A stretch of DNA of 64,000 bases from Gammaproteobacteria bacterium (GCA_029268385.1 JAQWPG010000001.1:62001-126000), one strand, 5' to 3'; counted from the first letter of the stretch, positions 36,875 to 46,183 are shown. Notes: a model not told the origin generated them from the sequence alone. Numbers and translations: made by a program.

Positions 36875-37788
36875 GAAATATAAATATAAATTTTAATTTC
36901 ATGGTATGGCATAGGAAAGCAGTATATGTTTCTTTATTTCTAATTTTCGTTTCTTTGGTAAGTATTTTTACAAGAGGTTTAAATTATGGTGTTGATTTCA
37001 ATGGGGGCACTATAATAGAAATTAGTTTTGAAAATAGCGCGCCAATTGAAAAAATAAGAAATTATTTGCAAGACAATAATTATGAAAAGTCATCTGTTCA
37101 ATATTTTGGCTCAAATAAAGATATTTTAATAAGAATTCCAAATATTATCTCAGCTAGCGAATCTTCATTGAGCAATACATTGATATCTAAATTAAATAAT
37201 GAATATACTTTTTCACTAAAAAGAGTTGAATATGTCGGAGCGCAAGTTGGAGAAGAATTAAGAGATCAGGGAATACTTGCAGCTTTAATAGCTTTAGCTC
37301 TTATAATGATATATATAACTTTACGTTTTGAATATAGATTTTCTATAGGAGCAATATTGGCATTATTGCATGACGTTTTTTTGATTATCGGAATTTTTTC
37401 AATCACTCAAATAGAATTTAACCTAAGTGTATTCGCAGCAATTCTTGCTGTTATTGGTTATTCTTTAAATGATACTATTGTAGTTTTCGATAGAATTAGA
37501 GAAAATTTTAAAAATTCAATTATCGAAAATATTGACACTGAAGATCTTACTAATAGCTCAATTAACCAAACTTTATCAAGGACTCTAATTACTTCCTTAA
37601 CAACATTATTGGTTTTAATATCGCTATTGATATTTGGCGGGGAAATACTCTTCGGCTTTTCTTTCGCCTTAATAGCTGGGGTAATTATTGGAACCTATTC
37701 ATCAATATATATAGCCAGCTCCACTTTATTAATCATGAACATTTCTGTTAAAGATATTGTTATAGAAATAGATGAGGATAAACCTTAA
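36871..37788 (+). CDS. secF: Protein translocase subunit SecF
   Basis: A 305-residue partner of SecD with six membrane helices. GLNYGVDFNGGTIIEISF after helix 1 is the SecF D4-type signature, YVGAQVGEELRDQGI precedes helix 2, and AVIGYSLNDTIVVFDRIREN is the family motif between helices 4 and 5. Length is normal for beta/gamma-proteobacteria (about 310-320). The start overlaps the secD stop. It ends in convergent orientation with suhB, one base apart, with no clear terminator hairpin between. Confidence 0.95.
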   Translation: MRNININFNFMVWHRKAVYVSLFLIFVSLVSIFTRGLNYGVDFNGGTIIEISFENSAPIEKIRNYLQDNNYEKSSVQYFGSNKDILIRIPNIISASESSLSNTLISKLNNEYTFSLKRVEYVGAQVGEELRDQGILAALIALALIMIYITLRFEYRFSIGAILALLHDVFLIIGIFSITQIEFNLSVFAAILAVIGYSLNDTIVVFDRIRENFKNSIIENIDTEDLTNSSINQTLSRTLITSLTTLLVLISLLIFGGEILFGFSFALIAGVIIGTYSSIYIASSTLLIMNISVKDIVIEIDEDKP

Positions 37789-37789
37789 T

Positions 37790-38590
37790 CTATTGGAGAT
37801 CCTTTTTTAGTTTATCAATGACATCTTTATGTAAATTTAAGTTGGCTGCAAGTATATTTCCAGATTTAATATACTTTTCAGAATCCTCTAAGTCACTTAC
37901 ATGACCTCCAGATTCTAAAACAATAATTGAGCCTGCCACAATATCCCATGGTTTTAAGTTGAATTCCCAGAATCCATCTAGTCTTCCAGACGCTACGTAA
38001 GCCATATCTAATGCTGCAGCTCCTAATCTCCTTATGCTGCCAACTCTTGCATCCATAAGAGTCCTAAGAGTTTCTATATATGCACTAGTATGATCTTTTT
38101 TTCTATAAGGGATACCCATACCAAAAACCGCACTTTTCATGGAAGAACAATTTGCCACGCGAATCTTTTTATCATTCATAAGAGCCCCTTTTCCTTTCTC
38201 GGCGCAAAAAAGTTCATTTTTAAAAGGATCATAAATTACACCCAGTATTGGCACACCATCTTTACAGAGACCTATTGAAACTGCAAACTGAGGGATACCA
38301 TGTATAAAGTTTGTTGTGCCATCAAGTGGATCAATAAACCATTCATATTCAGATTGCGTATTATTTGAACCACTTTCCTCTGCAGTAATTTTGTATTGTG
38401 GATACGCCTTATTAAGCGTTTCTAAAATAATTTTCTCTGCCTCATGATCAGCTTCAGAAACATAATCATTATGACCCTTTGACATGACTCTAAGATTTTC
38501 TAGCCTAGAATAAAATCTCATAATAGTTTTTCCCGCTAGAAGAGCAGCGTTAACAGCAGTATTTAATTGTGGGCTATAATTATTATTCAT
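37790..38590 (-). CDS. suhB: Inositol-1-monophosphatase family protein SuhB
   Basis: A 266-residue Mg-dependent phosphatase of the inositol monophosphatase family; in E. coli SuhB also works in rRNA antitermination complexes. ITAEESG holds the metal-binding Glu, IDPLDGTTNFIHG the DPxDGT metal and nucleophile-activating motif, and PWDIVAGSIIVLESGG the C-terminal metal-binding Asp. I choose the ATG at 38590, giving MNNNYSPQLNTAVNAALLAG at the usual distance from the first helix. An ATG at 38650 would add 20 unconserved residues and cross the promoter region of trmJ. It is divergent from trmJ, the common suhB-trmJ arrangement. Confidence 0.93.
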   Translation of the reverse strand: MNNNYSPQLNTAVNAALLAGKTIMRFYSRLENLRVMSKGHNDYVSEADHEAEKIILETLNKAYPQYKITAEESGSNNTQSEYEWFIDPLDGTTNFIHGIPQFAVSIGLCKDGVPILGVIYDPFKNELFCAEKGKGALMNDKKIRVANCSSMKSAVFGMGIPYRKKDHTSAYIETLRTLMDARVGSIRRLGAAALDMAYVASGRLDGFWEFNLKPWDIVAGSIIVLESGGHVSDLEDSEKYIKSGNILAANLNLHKDVIDKLKKDLQ

Positions 38591-38600
38591 AAATCGTAGT

Positions 38601-38629
38601 TTAGGATATTTAATTGATGTTACTATAAT
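38601..38629 (+). promoter_or_regulatory. Candidate promoter of trmJ
   Basis: TTAGGA (38601-38606) and TATAAT (38624-38629) with a 17-base spacer, 34 bases before the trmJ ATG, in the gap that separates it from the divergent suhB. The -10 is exact, the -35 weak. It supports the shorter suhB start, which leaves this region untranslated. Confidence 0.4.
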
Positions 38630-38663
38630 ACATAATAGATACATAATCATAAAAAATTATAAA

Positions 38664-39383
38664 ATGATTCAGTTTTCAAATATAAAAATTGTTTTAGTCG
38701 AAACTAGCCACCCTGGAAATATTGGTTCGGTAGCACGCGCGATGAAAACAATGGGGTTTTGTAACTTAAATTTAGTTGATCCAAAATGCAAAATAAATGA
38801 GATATCATATGCAATGGCATCAAATGCAGGTGATGTTTTAGACAATGCAAAAGTTTTTAAAAACTTACCTGAAGTCATTGATGATTGTAATTATATTATT
38901 GGAGCAACAGCAAGACAGAGAGATATCCCTATAGAAATAATAAATCCGAAAGAGTTTGCTATTAAAGCAAAACATCGTGATTATCAAAATCTTGCTATTG
39001 TTTTAGGTAATGAAGCAAGAGGCTTAACTAATGAACAGTTATCACTGTGTTCAGTTGGGTTGCACATACCATCGAATAAAAATTATTCAAGTTTAAACAT
39101 TGCGTCTTCTCTACAAATAATACTTTATGAGATACTTTTTGAATCTGAGAATGAAGCTTCATATATTAATAAAATTGATAGAAGCGAAATAGCGTCATAC
39201 AAAGTATTAAATAATTTCCTCCAACATATGGATAAAGTATTGAAAGATATTAATTTTATCAAAGATGATAGACCTATGATTTCTAGAAAAATTAATCATA
39301 TTTTTAAAAAAGCTGACCTATCAGAGGAAGAAATCAATATTTTAAGGGGTATTTTATCTGCAATTGAGAATCATTCTCAATAA
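38664..39383 (+). CDS. trmJ: tRNA (cytidine/uridine-2'-O-)-methyltransferase TrmJ
   Basis: A 239-residue SPOUT-class methyltransferase that methylates the ribose at position 32 of several tRNAs. LVETSHPGNIGSVARAMKTM near residues 10-29 is motif 1 with the catalytic Arg, AIVLGNEARGLTNEQL motif 2, and IPSNKNYSSLNIASSLQII motif 3 of the SAM knot. The C-terminal extension of about 80 residues is the TrmJ dimerisation region. Length agrees with E. coli TrmJ (246). The isc operon starts 101 bases downstream, behind its own promoter, as in many proteobacteria. Confidence 0.95.
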   Translation: MIQFSNIKIVLVETSHPGNIGSVARAMKTMGFCNLNLVDPKCKINEISYAMASNAGDVLDNAKVFKNLPEVIDDCNYIIGATARQRDIPIEIINPKEFAIKAKHRDYQNLAIVLGNEARGLTNEQLSLCSVGLHIPSNKNYSSLNIASSLQIILYEILFESENEASYINKIDRSEIASYKVLNNFLQHMDKVLKDINFIKDDRPMISRKINHIFKKADLSEEEINILRGILSAIENHSQ

Positions 39384-39406
39384 AATCAATAACATATAAA
39401 TAAATA

Positions 39407-39431
39407 ATAGTTGACAATATTACTGGGTTTA
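39407..39431 (+). promoter_or_regulatory. Candidate IscR type 1 site overlapping the isc promoter
   Basis: ATAGTTGAC at 39407-39415 matches the left half of the type 1 IscR consensus (ATASYYGAC) exactly, and the whole 25-base alignment agrees at about 19 positions; the right half is weaker. The -35 hexamer TTGACA (39411-39416) lies inside the site, so bound [2Fe-2S]-IscR would block RNA polymerase. It is 54 bases before the iscR start. The -10 is not clear (CATCAT at 39434 or CATACT at 39437). Negative autoregulation of isc is the known scheme in E. coli. Confidence 0.6.
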
Positions 39432-39484
39432 ATCATCATACTTATATTAGCAAAAGCTACATTAGTAAATAAGAACTTAAGAAT

Positions 39485-39922
39485 ATGAGATTGACAACAA
39501 AAAGTAGATACGCTGTAACTGCAATGCTCGACATAGCTTATTATGATCGAGGTAACCCAATATCTTTACCAGAAATAGCAGAAAGACAAGGTATTTCACT
39601 ATCGTATCTCGAGCAATTATTTTCTAGGCTAAAAAAAAGTGGTCTTGTTGAAAGTATTAAAGGTCCTGGCGGTGGATATAAATTATCGAAAAACGCTAAC
39701 GACATTGTAATTTCTGAAGTTATTAAAGCTGTTGATGAAAGTGTTGAGACAACAGCATGCAATGGTAAAGCAAATTGCCATAATAATCAGCAATGTTTGT
39801 CGCATAATTTATGGGAAGATTTAGGTGCAGAAATTAACAATTTTCTATCAGATGTGACCTTGCAACAAGTAATTTTAAAAAATAATAGTAATGTAAAAGA
39901 GATTAAATTATCGGAGTATTAA
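39485..39922 (+). CDS. iscR: Fe-S cluster regulator IscR (Rrf2 family)
   Basis: A 145-residue Rrf2-family winged-helix regulator that represses the isc operon when carrying a [2Fe-2S] cluster. MRLTTKSRYAVTAMLDIAY is the standard N-terminus, ISLPEIAERQGISLSYLEQL (residues 26-45) the recognition helix-turn-helix, and GPGGGYKLS the wing. Cluster ligands are three Cys with spacing C-x5-C-x5-C in ACNGKANCHNNQQC, followed by HNLWEDLG with the usual His. It is shorter at the C-terminus than E. coli IscR (162). It abuts iscS with no gap. Confidence 0.96.
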   Translation: MRLTTKSRYAVTAMLDIAYYDRGNPISLPEIAERQGISLSYLEQLFSRLKKSGLVESIKGPGGGYKLSKNANDIVISEVIKAVDESVETTACNGKANCHNNQQCLSHNLWEDLGAEINNFLSDVTLQQVILKNNSNVKEIKLSEY

Positions 39923-41146
39923 ATGAAGGAGATTAAAAAACCAATTTATTTAGACTATGCATCAACAACTCCAATCGATAAAAGAGTTGCTGATAAAATG
40001 TTTGAATATATGACAATGGACGGTATGTACGGAAATCCTGCTTCAAGATCGCATAGTTTTGGATGGGATGCTGATGAAGCAGTAAGCCAAAGTCGGAAAC
40101 ATATTGCTGATTTAATTAATGCTGATCCGAGAGAAATTGTTTGGACAAGCGGAGCAACAGAATCAGACAACTTGGCAATTAAAGGAGCGGCGCACTTTTA
40201 TAAGAAAAAAGGTAAACACATTATTACTTTAAAAACAGAACACAAAGCAGTTTTAGATGCGTGTAGGCAGCTGGAAAGAGAAGGTTTTGAAGTTACATAT
40301 ATGGAACCAATGAGTAGTGGGCTTTTAGATTTTAAAGAGCTAGAGTCAGAAATAAGAGAAGATACTGTCTTAATATCTATAATGCATGTAAATAATGAAA
40401 TTGGAGTTATCCAGGACATTGAAAAGATAGGAGAGTTATGTAGAAGTAAAAATATTATTTTTCATGTAGACGCTGCACAAAGTGCCGGTAAGATTGAAAT
40501 TGATTTACAAAAGATAAAAGTTGATTTAATGAGTTTTTCAGCTCATAAAATCTATGGACCCAAAGGTATAGGAGCTCTATATGTGAGAAGAAAACCTAGA
40601 GTAAGATTAGAAGCTCAAATACACGGGGGTGGACACGAAAGAGGATTGCGATCTGGAACATTGCCGACACATCAAATAGTTGGGATGGGTGAAGCTTTTA
40701 GAATAGCAAAAGAAGAAATGAATAAAGATTTCGAAAATATATCTAAATTAAGAAACAGATTGTGGAATGGGGTTAAAGATATGGAAGAGGTTTATCTCAA
40801 CGGTGACTTTGAAAATAGATACCCAGGAATAATGAACATTAGTTTTAATTATGTGGAAGGTGAATCACTAATTATGGCAACTAAAGATATAGCAGTTTCT
40901 AGTGGATCAGCTTGTACCTCTGCATCACTAGAACCTAGTTTTGTTTTAAGAGCAATTGGTAGATCAGATGAGTTAGCCCACAGCTCTTTAAGAATGTCTA
41001 TTGGAAGATTTACTTCAGAAGAAGATATAGACGCAACTATAGAGACTGTAAAATTAGCTGTTGAAAAATTAAGAGCACTTTCACCTTTATGGGAAATGTA
41101 TAAAGATGGAATTGATATTAGTAAAATTGAGTGGGCTGCTCATTAA
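39923..41146 (+). CDS. iscS: Cysteine desulfurase IscS
   Basis: A 407-residue PLP enzyme that takes sulfur from cysteine for Fe-S clusters, thiamine and tRNA thiolation. [18 protein letters not shown] is the N-terminal signature, [10 protein letters not shown] the cofactor Asp region, [13 protein letters not shown] includes the PLP-binding Lys, and [20 protein letters not shown] the mobile loop with the persulfide Cys. The C-terminal tail [18 protein letters not shown] is the IscU-binding end. Length matches E. coli IscS (404). It starts directly after the iscR stop. Confidence 0.98.
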   Translation: MKEIKKPIYLDYASTTPIDKRVADKMFEYMTMDGMYGNPASRSHSFGWDADEAVSQSRKHIADLINADPREIVWTSGATESDNLAIKGAAHFYKKKGKHIITLKTEHKAVLDACRQLEREGFEVTYMEPMSSGLLDFKELESEIREDTVLISIMHVNNEIGVIQDIEKIGELCRSKNIIFHVDAAQSAGKIEIDLQKIKVDLMSFSAHKIYGPKGIGALYVRRKPRVRLEAQIHGGGHERGLRSGTLPTHQIVGMGEAFRIAKEEMNKDFENISKLRNRLWNGVKDMEEVYLNGDFENRYPGIMNISFNYVEGESLIMATKDIAVSSGSACTSASLEPSFVLRAIGRSDELAHSSLRMSIGRFTSEEDIDATIETVKLAVEKLRALSPLWEMYKDGIDISKIEWAAH

Positions 41147-41170
41147 AATTTAATTATTAGGAGAAAAGAA

Positions 41171-41569
41171 ATGGCATATGGAAAGAAAGTACTAGATCAT
41201 TATGAAAATCCAAGAAACGTTGGAACATTAGACAAAGATGATAAATCAGTAGGAACAGGAATGGTTGGAGCACCAGCTTGTGGAGATGTAATGAAGCTTC
41301 AAATTAAAGTTAATGAAGAAGGAATCATTGAAGATGCCAAATTTAAAACTTATGGCTGTGGTTCAGCAATAGCATCATCAAGTTTACTTACTGAGTGGGT
41401 TAGAGGAAAATCTGTAGCAGAGGCTCAAGAGATAAAAAATAGCGAAATTGCTGAAGAACTAGCATTACCCCCAGTTAAAATTCATTGCTCAGTACTAGCG
41501 GAAGACGCAATAAAAGCGGCAGTTAATGATTACTATGAAAAAAACGATAATAAAGCAGAAACAGCATAA
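41171..41569 (+). CDS. iscU: Fe-S cluster scaffold IscU
   Basis: A 132-residue scaffold on which clusters are built before transfer to targets. The three cluster Cys appear in GAPACGDVMKLQI, TYGCGSAIASSSL and KIHCSVLAEDAI, with the conserved Asp after the first. LPPVK is the tripeptide-type recognition site for HscA. The end adds a few residues (NDNKAETA) to the usual 128. A good Shine-Dalgarno (TAGGAG) lies nine bases before the start. Confidence 0.98.
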   Translation: MAYGKKVLDHYENPRNVGTLDKDDKSVGTGMVGAPACGDVMKLQIKVNEEGIIEDAKFKTYGCGSAIASSSLLTEWVRGKSVAEAQEIKNSEIAEELALPPVKIHCSVLAEDAIKAAVNDYYEKNDNKAETA

Positions 41570-41572
41570 GAT

Positions 41573-41896
41573 ATGGCAATTACAATAACAGAAACTGCAG
41601 CCACCAGAGTAAAAACATTTTTGAATAATAGAGGTAGTGGCGTTGGATTAAGGGTAGGGGTGAAGACTACCGGATGTTCAGGAATGGCATATATTATTGA
41701 GTTTGCAGATAATATCGATAAAGAAGATACAGTGTTTGAAGAAAAAGGTATAAAGATCATAGTTGACCCAAAATGTTTACTATACTTAGACGGAACTGAG
41801 CTGGATTTTACAAAAGAAGGACTTAACGAAGGATTTAAATTTATAAATCCAAACGAAAAAGCAAGGTGTGGATGCGGTGAAAGTTTTAGTGTCTAA
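41573..41896 (+). CDS. iscA: A-type Fe-S carrier IscA
   Basis: A 107-residue A-type carrier. The three conserved Cys are in [14 protein letters not shown] and [11 protein letters not shown], the spacing typical of IscA/ErpA/SufA. Neighbour order (after iscU, before hscB) identifies it as IscA. It delivers clusters or iron to apo-proteins such as [4Fe-4S] enzymes. It starts three bases after the iscU stop and is followed by a 44-base gap before hscB. Confidence 0.97.
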   Translation: MAITITETAATRVKTFLNNRGSGVGLRVGVKTTGCSGMAYIIEFADNIDKEDTVFEEKGIKIIVDPKCLLYLDGTELDFTKEGLNEGFKFINPNEKARCGCGESFSV

Positions 41897-41940
41897 AATT
41901 AAGAAATAAAATATCAATTTTTTTATACTAGGAATTTTAG

Positions 41941-42459
41941 ATGACAATTAATTTTAATCAAAATTACTTCCAGCTTTTTGAAATAAAAAAAAATTTTAAT
42001 GTAGATATAAACATTCTAGAAAAAAATTACTTTGAGCTTCAAAAAAAATTTCACCCAGATAAGTATGTAAATGCAACAGATCATGAAAAAAGATTATCTT
42101 TGCAAATTACATCTTACATAAATGAAGCATATGAGACTTTAAAAGATGACTATTTAAAAAGTATATATTTACTAAAGATCGAAGGTTATGAATTTGATGA
42201 TCAAAATAATACCATATCAGATCCAGATTTTTTAATGAATCAAATGGAATTAAGAGAAGAATCAGAAAATATAGCTTTGAAAAAAGATAAAGAAGATATT
42301 AAAAGATTTTATCTAAAATTAAATAATCTGAAAAAAGAATGCTTGAAAGAATTCGAAAAAAATTACTGCAATAATTTTTTTGATGAAGCTGAAAAAAAAA
42401 TAAAAGAGATGAAATTTTTTATATCAATTGAAAATGATTTTAAAAAGAGTGATTTATAA
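41941..42459 (+). CDS. hscB: Fe-S co-chaperone HscB
   Basis: A 172-residue J-domain protein that brings IscU to HscA and stimulates its ATPase. NYFQLFEIKKNFNVD starts the J domain, and ELQKKFHPDKYVNAT holds the invariant HPD. The C-terminal three-helix bundle (about 90-170) carries the IscU-binding face, beginning with DPDFLMNQMELREE. Length matches E. coli HscB (171). Two bases separate it from hscA. Confidence 0.96.
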   Translation: MTINFNQNYFQLFEIKKNFNVDINILEKNYFELQKKFHPDKYVNATDHEKRLSLQITSYINEAYETLKDDYLKSIYLLKIEGYEFDDQNNTISDPDFLMNQMELREESENIALKKDKEDIKRFYLKLNNLKKECLKEFEKNYCNNFFDEAEKKIKEMKFFISIENDFKKSDL

Positions 42460-42461
42460 CT

Positions 42462-44309
42462 ATGGCATTATTACAAATTTCTGAACCTGGAAAATCTCAA
42501 GATCCGCATAAAAAAAGTTATTATATTGGTATTGATTTGGGAACAACTAATTCATTAGTAGCAGTTATGCAAAATAGTTCTCCAGTTGTTCTAAAGGACG
42601 GATTTAATAAAGAATTATTTCCATCAATAGTTACATATAGAGAAAATTCGATAGAAGTTGGTGAAAATAAAAGTAATAATGAATCTATTGTTTTTAGATC
42701 TATTAAAAGATTTATAGGCAAAAATTTAGAAGATTTAAAAAAAGAACATTTTTACTCGCCTTGTGATTACTTCGAAGAAAATAATATTGTTAAATTTAAA
42801 GTTTTTGAGAAATTAATAACACCAATTGAGATTACTTCAGAAATTCTAAAGCATTTAAAAAATATTTCTCACGAAACATTAGCTGGAGAAATAGCAGGTT
42901 GTGTGATTACTGTACCAGCATACTTCGATGATGCGCAAAGACAAGCTACAAAAGACGCTGCAGCTTTAAGTGGCTTGAAAGTATTGAGATTATTAAATGA
43001 GCCTACAGCTGCAGCAATAGCGTATGGTTTGCAAAGTAAAAAAATATCAAAAGTTATGGTTTATGATCTAGGTGGGGGTACTTTCGACGTATCTATCTTA
43101 GATTTAAATGATGGGATTTTTAAAGTTTTATCAACTGGAGGAGATAGTAGCTTAGGAGGTGATGATTTCGATAATATTTTAGCTGATCATATTGAACAAT
43201 TATGTAATTTAAATCTTAATGTGGAGAGTAGGCACAGATTATATTTGTATGTCAAAGAGATAAAAAAATCACTATCAGATAATAATGTTGTTAGTTTAAA
43301 TTTAAGTAAGATTGGATTAAAAAATAAAGATATATCTATTACACAAAAAGATTTCAACTTATTAATAAATGACTTAGTAAAAAAAACATTAAAAATTAGC
43401 AAAAATGTTTTACATGACGCAAAATTAGAAATAGATGAGATTGATGAAATTATATTGGTTGGAGGATCAACTAGAACGCCATATATAAAGCAAATGATCG
43501 AATCGTATTTTAATAAGAAACCTTTGAGTAATATAAATCCTGACAATGTAGTAGCTATCGGTGCATCAATACAGGCTGATATTTTGTCCGGAGAATCTGA
43601 CGAAGAGCTTCTATTATTAGATGTAATACCTTTATCACTCGGCGTTGAAACTATGGGTGATCTTGTAGAGGTAATAATACCTAGAAACAGTACAATACCA
43701 ACAAGTAGCAGCAAGGAATATACTACTTTTAAAGATGGTCAAAATGCTATGAGCATTCATGTTGTGCAAGGAGAGAGAGATTTAGTCAGTGATTGTCGCT
43801 CACTTGCAAGATTTACTGTTAAAGATATTCCTGCAATGTTAGCAGGATCTGCCAGAGTAAATCTTGAATTTCAGATAGATGCTGATGGAATTTTAAGTGT
43901 AAGTGCGAAAGAGACCTCTACAAATAAAGTTACAAAAGTTGAGGTAAAACCTTCATTTGGAATTACAGATGCAGAGATTGAAAAAATGTTAAAAGATTCT
44001 TTTGACAATGCAAAAGAAGATATTGCAATAAGAAATTTAAACGAATCTATAGTTGAGGGAAAAAGAGTTATTTTATCAATTAACTCGGCGCTTAGTATAG
44101 ATGGTAAAGATTTATTAAGTAATTCCGAATATCAAGAAATTTGCAATGCCAGAGATAAATTAGAAAGTACATTTGATAGCAATAATAGAGATATTGTTAT
44201 TAAAGCTATAAAAAATCTAGAAAATATATCTGAAGAATATGTTTCAAGAAGAATGAATTCGAGTATAGAAAAAATTATGAAAGGAAAAGACATTAAGGAG
44301 TACAATTAA
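42462..44309 (+). CDS. hscA: Hsp70-type chaperone HscA
   Basis: A 615-residue specialised Hsp70 that drives cluster release from IscU. The ATPase domain shows YYIGIDLGTTNSLVAVMQN near residue 21, VPAYFDDAQRQATKDAAALS, NEPTAAAIAYGL, VYDLGGGTFDVSIL and LVGGSTRTPYIKQ. The linker LLLLDVIPLSLGVETMG leads to the substrate-binding domain. Length matches E. coli HscA (616), and it lacks the long DnaK lid tail. The position between hscB and fdx is diagnostic. Confidence 0.97.
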   Translation: MALLQISEPGKSQDPHKKSYYIGIDLGTTNSLVAVMQNSSPVVLKDGFNKELFPSIVTYRENSIEVGENKSNNESIVFRSIKRFIGKNLEDLKKEHFYSPCDYFEENNIVKFKVFEKLITPIEITSEILKHLKNISHETLAGEIAGCVITVPAYFDDAQRQATKDAAALSGLKVLRLLNEPTAAAIAYGLQSKKISKVMVYDLGGGTFDVSILDLNDGIFKVLSTGGDSSLGGDDFDNILADHIEQLCNLNLNVESRHRLYLYVKEIKKSLSDNNVVSLNLSKIGLKNKDISITQKDFNLLINDLVKKTLKISKNVLHDAKLEIDEIDEIILVGGSTRTPYIKQMIESYFNKKPLSNINPDNVVAIGASIQADILSGESDEELLLLDVIPLSLGVETMGDLVEVIIPRNSTIPTSSSKEYTTFKDGQNAMSIHVVQGERDLVSDCRSLARFTVKDIPAMLAGSARVNLEFQIDADGILSVSAKETSTNKVTKVEVKPSFGITDAEIEKMLKDSFDNAKEDIAIRNLNESIVEGKRVILSINSALSIDGKDLLSNSEYQEICNARDKLESTFDSNNRDIVIKAIKNLENISEEYVSRRMNSSIEKIMKGKDIKEYN

Positions 44310-44310
44310 A

Positions 44311-44649
44311 ATGCCCAAAATAACTTTTATGCCACACAAAGATTTATGTCCGGACGGACTCGTTATAGAAGCAGAAGAAGGCTTGAGCATTTGCGATATA
44401 GCCCTTCAAAATAAAATTGATATTGAGCACGCTTGTGAAAAATCATGCGCATGCACAACTTGTCATATATACATTAGACAAGGTTTGGAGTCATTGGAAG
44501 AGTCAACAGAAGATGAAGATGATATGCTTGATAAAGCTTGGGGATTAGATCCTGATTCAAGACTTAGTTGTCAAACAGTTATTGGAAAAAGTGATTTAGT
44601 TGTTGAAATACCAAAATATACAATTAATATGGTCTCAGAAAATCATTAA
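44311..44649 (+). CDS. fdx: [2Fe-2S] ferredoxin of the isc operon
   Basis: A 112-residue adrenodoxin-type ferredoxin that supplies electrons for cluster assembly. The cluster ligands are in HACEKSCACTTCHIYI (C-x5-C-x2-C) and SRLSCQTVIG. The start MPKITFMPHKDLCPDG and the acidic segment EESTEDEDDMLDKAWGL match isc-type Fdx, which binds IscS through that acidic face. Length equals E. coli Fdx (111). One base separates it from hscA. Confidence 0.98.
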   Translation: MPKITFMPHKDLCPDGLVIEAEEGLSICDIALQNKIDIEHACEKSCACTTCHIYIRQGLESLEESTEDEDDMLDKAWGLDPDSRLSCQTVIGKSDLVVEIPKYTINMVSENH

Positions 44650-44660
44650 AGGAAACTAGA

Positions 44661-44861
44661 ATGAGTCTGAAATGGGAAGATAGTTTAGATATAGCATGTG
44701 AATTATTAGAGAAATATCCAGATGTTGATCCTCAATATATAAGATATACAGATCTGCATGAATGGATATGTGGATTAGAGGAATTTGAAGATAATCCCAA
44801 TAATTCAAATGAAAAAATTCTTGAATCTATACAAATGAATTGGATAGAAGAATCAAAATAA
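44661..44861 (+). CDS. iscX: IscX, Fe-S assembly adaptor
   Basis: A 66-residue acidic protein, the small last member of isc operons, which binds IscS and iron and tunes cluster assembly. [20 protein letters not shown], then [16 protein letters not shown] and IQMNWIEES, follow the known family sequence closely, with the conserved acidic patch and the YTDLHEW motif. Length is the family standard. It follows fdx after 11 bases with an AGGAAA ribosome site. Confidence 0.97.
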   Translation: MSLKWEDSLDIACELLEKYPDVDPQYIRYTDLHEWICGLEEFEDNPNNSNEKILESIQMNWIEESK

Positions 44862-44884
44862 TAAATTTTTTTAAGGAGTATAAA

Positions 44885-45316
44885 ATGGCAGTAGAAAAAA
44901 CATTCTCAATAATTAAACCTGACGCAGTTGGAAAAAACTTAATTGGAAAAATTCTTCAAAAATTTGAAGATAATGATTTACAAATAGTAGCTTCAAAAAT
45001 GATACACATGTCAAAAGAAAAAGCAGAAGGATTTTATGGAATACACAAAGATAAACCTTTTTTCGCAAATCTAATAGAATTTATAACTTCGGGCCCAGTA
45101 ATTGTACAAGTTCTGCAAGGTGAAAATGCGATAATGAAAAACAGAGAAATAATGGGAGCAACAAACCCAGATGATGCAAAAGAAGGGACAATAAGAAAAT
45201 CTTTTGCTTCAAGCATAGATGAAAATGCAGTACATGGATCTGACGCTCCAGAAACTGCAGCAGTTGAAATAGCATATTTTTTTAATAATGATGAGATCTG
45301 TGAAAGAACTAGATAG
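44885..45316 (+). CDS. ndk: Nucleoside diphosphate kinase
   Basis: A 143-residue enzyme that phosphorylates nucleoside diphosphates using ATP through a phospho-His. [12 protein letters not shown]-type start is present as [25 protein letters not shown] and the active-site segment [16 protein letters not shown] with the catalytic His follow. The start is ATG 44885, preceded by an AAGGAG Shine-Dalgarno at 44873-44878 and giving the standard N-terminus MAVEKTFSI. An in-frame ATG at 44840, inside iscX, would add 15 unrelated residues and is rejected. Confidence 0.97.
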   Translation: MAVEKTFSIIKPDAVGKNLIGKILQKFEDNDLQIVASKMIHMSKEKAEGFYGIHKDKPFFANLIEFITSGPVIVQVLQGENAIMKNREIMGATNPDDAKEGTIRKSFASSIDENAVHGSDAPETAAVEIAYFFNNDEICERTR

Positions 45317-45325
45317 TTTTTGAAT

Positions 45326-46180
45326 ATGGAAAATATTGATTCCTTAAAAATAGCGCGTAAATTATTAAAATCAAAAAGAGAAGAATTGTCTTTAAGTATA
45401 GAAGATATATGTAGAGAATTAAAACTTGATAAAAAAATTATTAAAAATATTGAATCTGGAAATTTTTCTAATTTCAAAAGTTATCTTTTTTTAAAGGGGT
45501 ATATTAAAAATTATGCTGATTTTTTAGGTATCGATATAAATTTACCAGAATCAGGATATAAAAAAAAATATAAAAATATAAATAAATCGAGAAAAAAAGA
45601 ATCTAAAAAAAAATATTTAAATAAAAATAAATATTTATTTATATTGTTAATTTTCGTTTTGTTATCAATCTCTATTTCAGTATACAAAAACAAAGACCAA
45701 GAAAACATTGATGTGAATTTAATTTCAGAATCGTTAGAGATTTTGGAAACTAAAAAATTACAAAATGATGATAAGTTAAATGTTAAAAATGAAATCTCTG
45801 TTAATTCTGGTACAGTCAACGATTCTTTTATGCAAAATGAAAAAATAGAAATTGAAAATATTACCAATTCTAAAATTGATAAAATTAAAAAAGATCCTGA
45901 TATATTAAGCTCAGATTACGTTTTAGAAAACAAAATAGAAAAAATATTAGAAATTAAATATAATGAAGACTCATGGACAGAAATTATAGACTCAAATCAA
46001 GATATTGTGTTTTTAGACCTGGTAAAAAAAGGAAAAATATTGAAATTCAGTATTTCAGCACCATTTGAGATATTATTAGGTAACGCAACTGCAGTAAATA
46101 TAAAGTATAATAATGAAATTGTTGGTATTTCATACATTAATCCAGACAATAATGTTGGAAAATTAAAAATTAAACACTAA
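45326..46180 (+). CDS. rodZ: RodZ-like cell-shape protein (HTH, one TM, DUF4115)
   Basis: A 284-residue membrane protein with the RodZ layout. A cytoplasmic helix-turn-helix domain (IARKLLKSKREELSLSIEDI, then YLFLKGYIKNYADFLGID) spans residues 8-80, a lysine-rich stretch follows at 85-108, one membrane helix at about 110-128, a variable Asn/Glu-rich periplasmic linker, and a C-terminal beta-rich domain from about 215 (SWTEIIDSNQDIVFLDLVKK, LGNATAVNIKYN) typical of DUF4115. RodZ links MreB to the elongation machinery. The start is ATG 45326; a TTG two codons upstream is less likely. Neighbours ndk and hisS fit the usual rodZ surroundings. Confidence 0.88.
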   Translation: MENIDSLKIARKLLKSKREELSLSIEDICRELKLDKKIIKNIESGNFSNFKSYLFLKGYIKNYADFLGIDINLPESGYKKKYKNINKSRKKESKKKYLNKNKYLFILLIFVLLSISISVYKNKDQENIDVNLISESLEILETKKLQNDDKLNVKNEISVNSGTVNDSFMQNEKIEIENITNSKIDKIKKDPDILSSDYVLENKIEKILEIKYNEDSWTEIIDSNQDIVFLDLVKKGKILKFSISAPFEILLGNATAVNIKYNNEIVGISYINPDNNVGKLKIKH

Positions 46181-46183
46181 ATC

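Noticed and set aside
38591-38650. Longer suhB start
   Set aside because: The 20 additional residues are not SuhB-like and would cover the trmJ promoter region; ATG 38590 gives the normal N-terminus.
43187-43714. 175-residue open frame on the minus strand inside hscA
   Set aside because: It lies entirely antisense to strongly conserved HscA sequence, has a low-complexity Ser/Phe/Leu composition typical of reverse reads of AT-rich genes, and no ribosome site or recognisable domain.
44840-44884. Longer ndk start inside iscX
   Set aside because: The AAGGAG site at 44873-44878 and the conserved MAVEKTFSI start fix the ATG at 44885.
45034-45477. 147-residue minus-strand frame across ndk and rodZ
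   Set aside because: It spans two well-supported forward genes and their junction; the composition looks like a reverse shadow and no family resemblance is seen.
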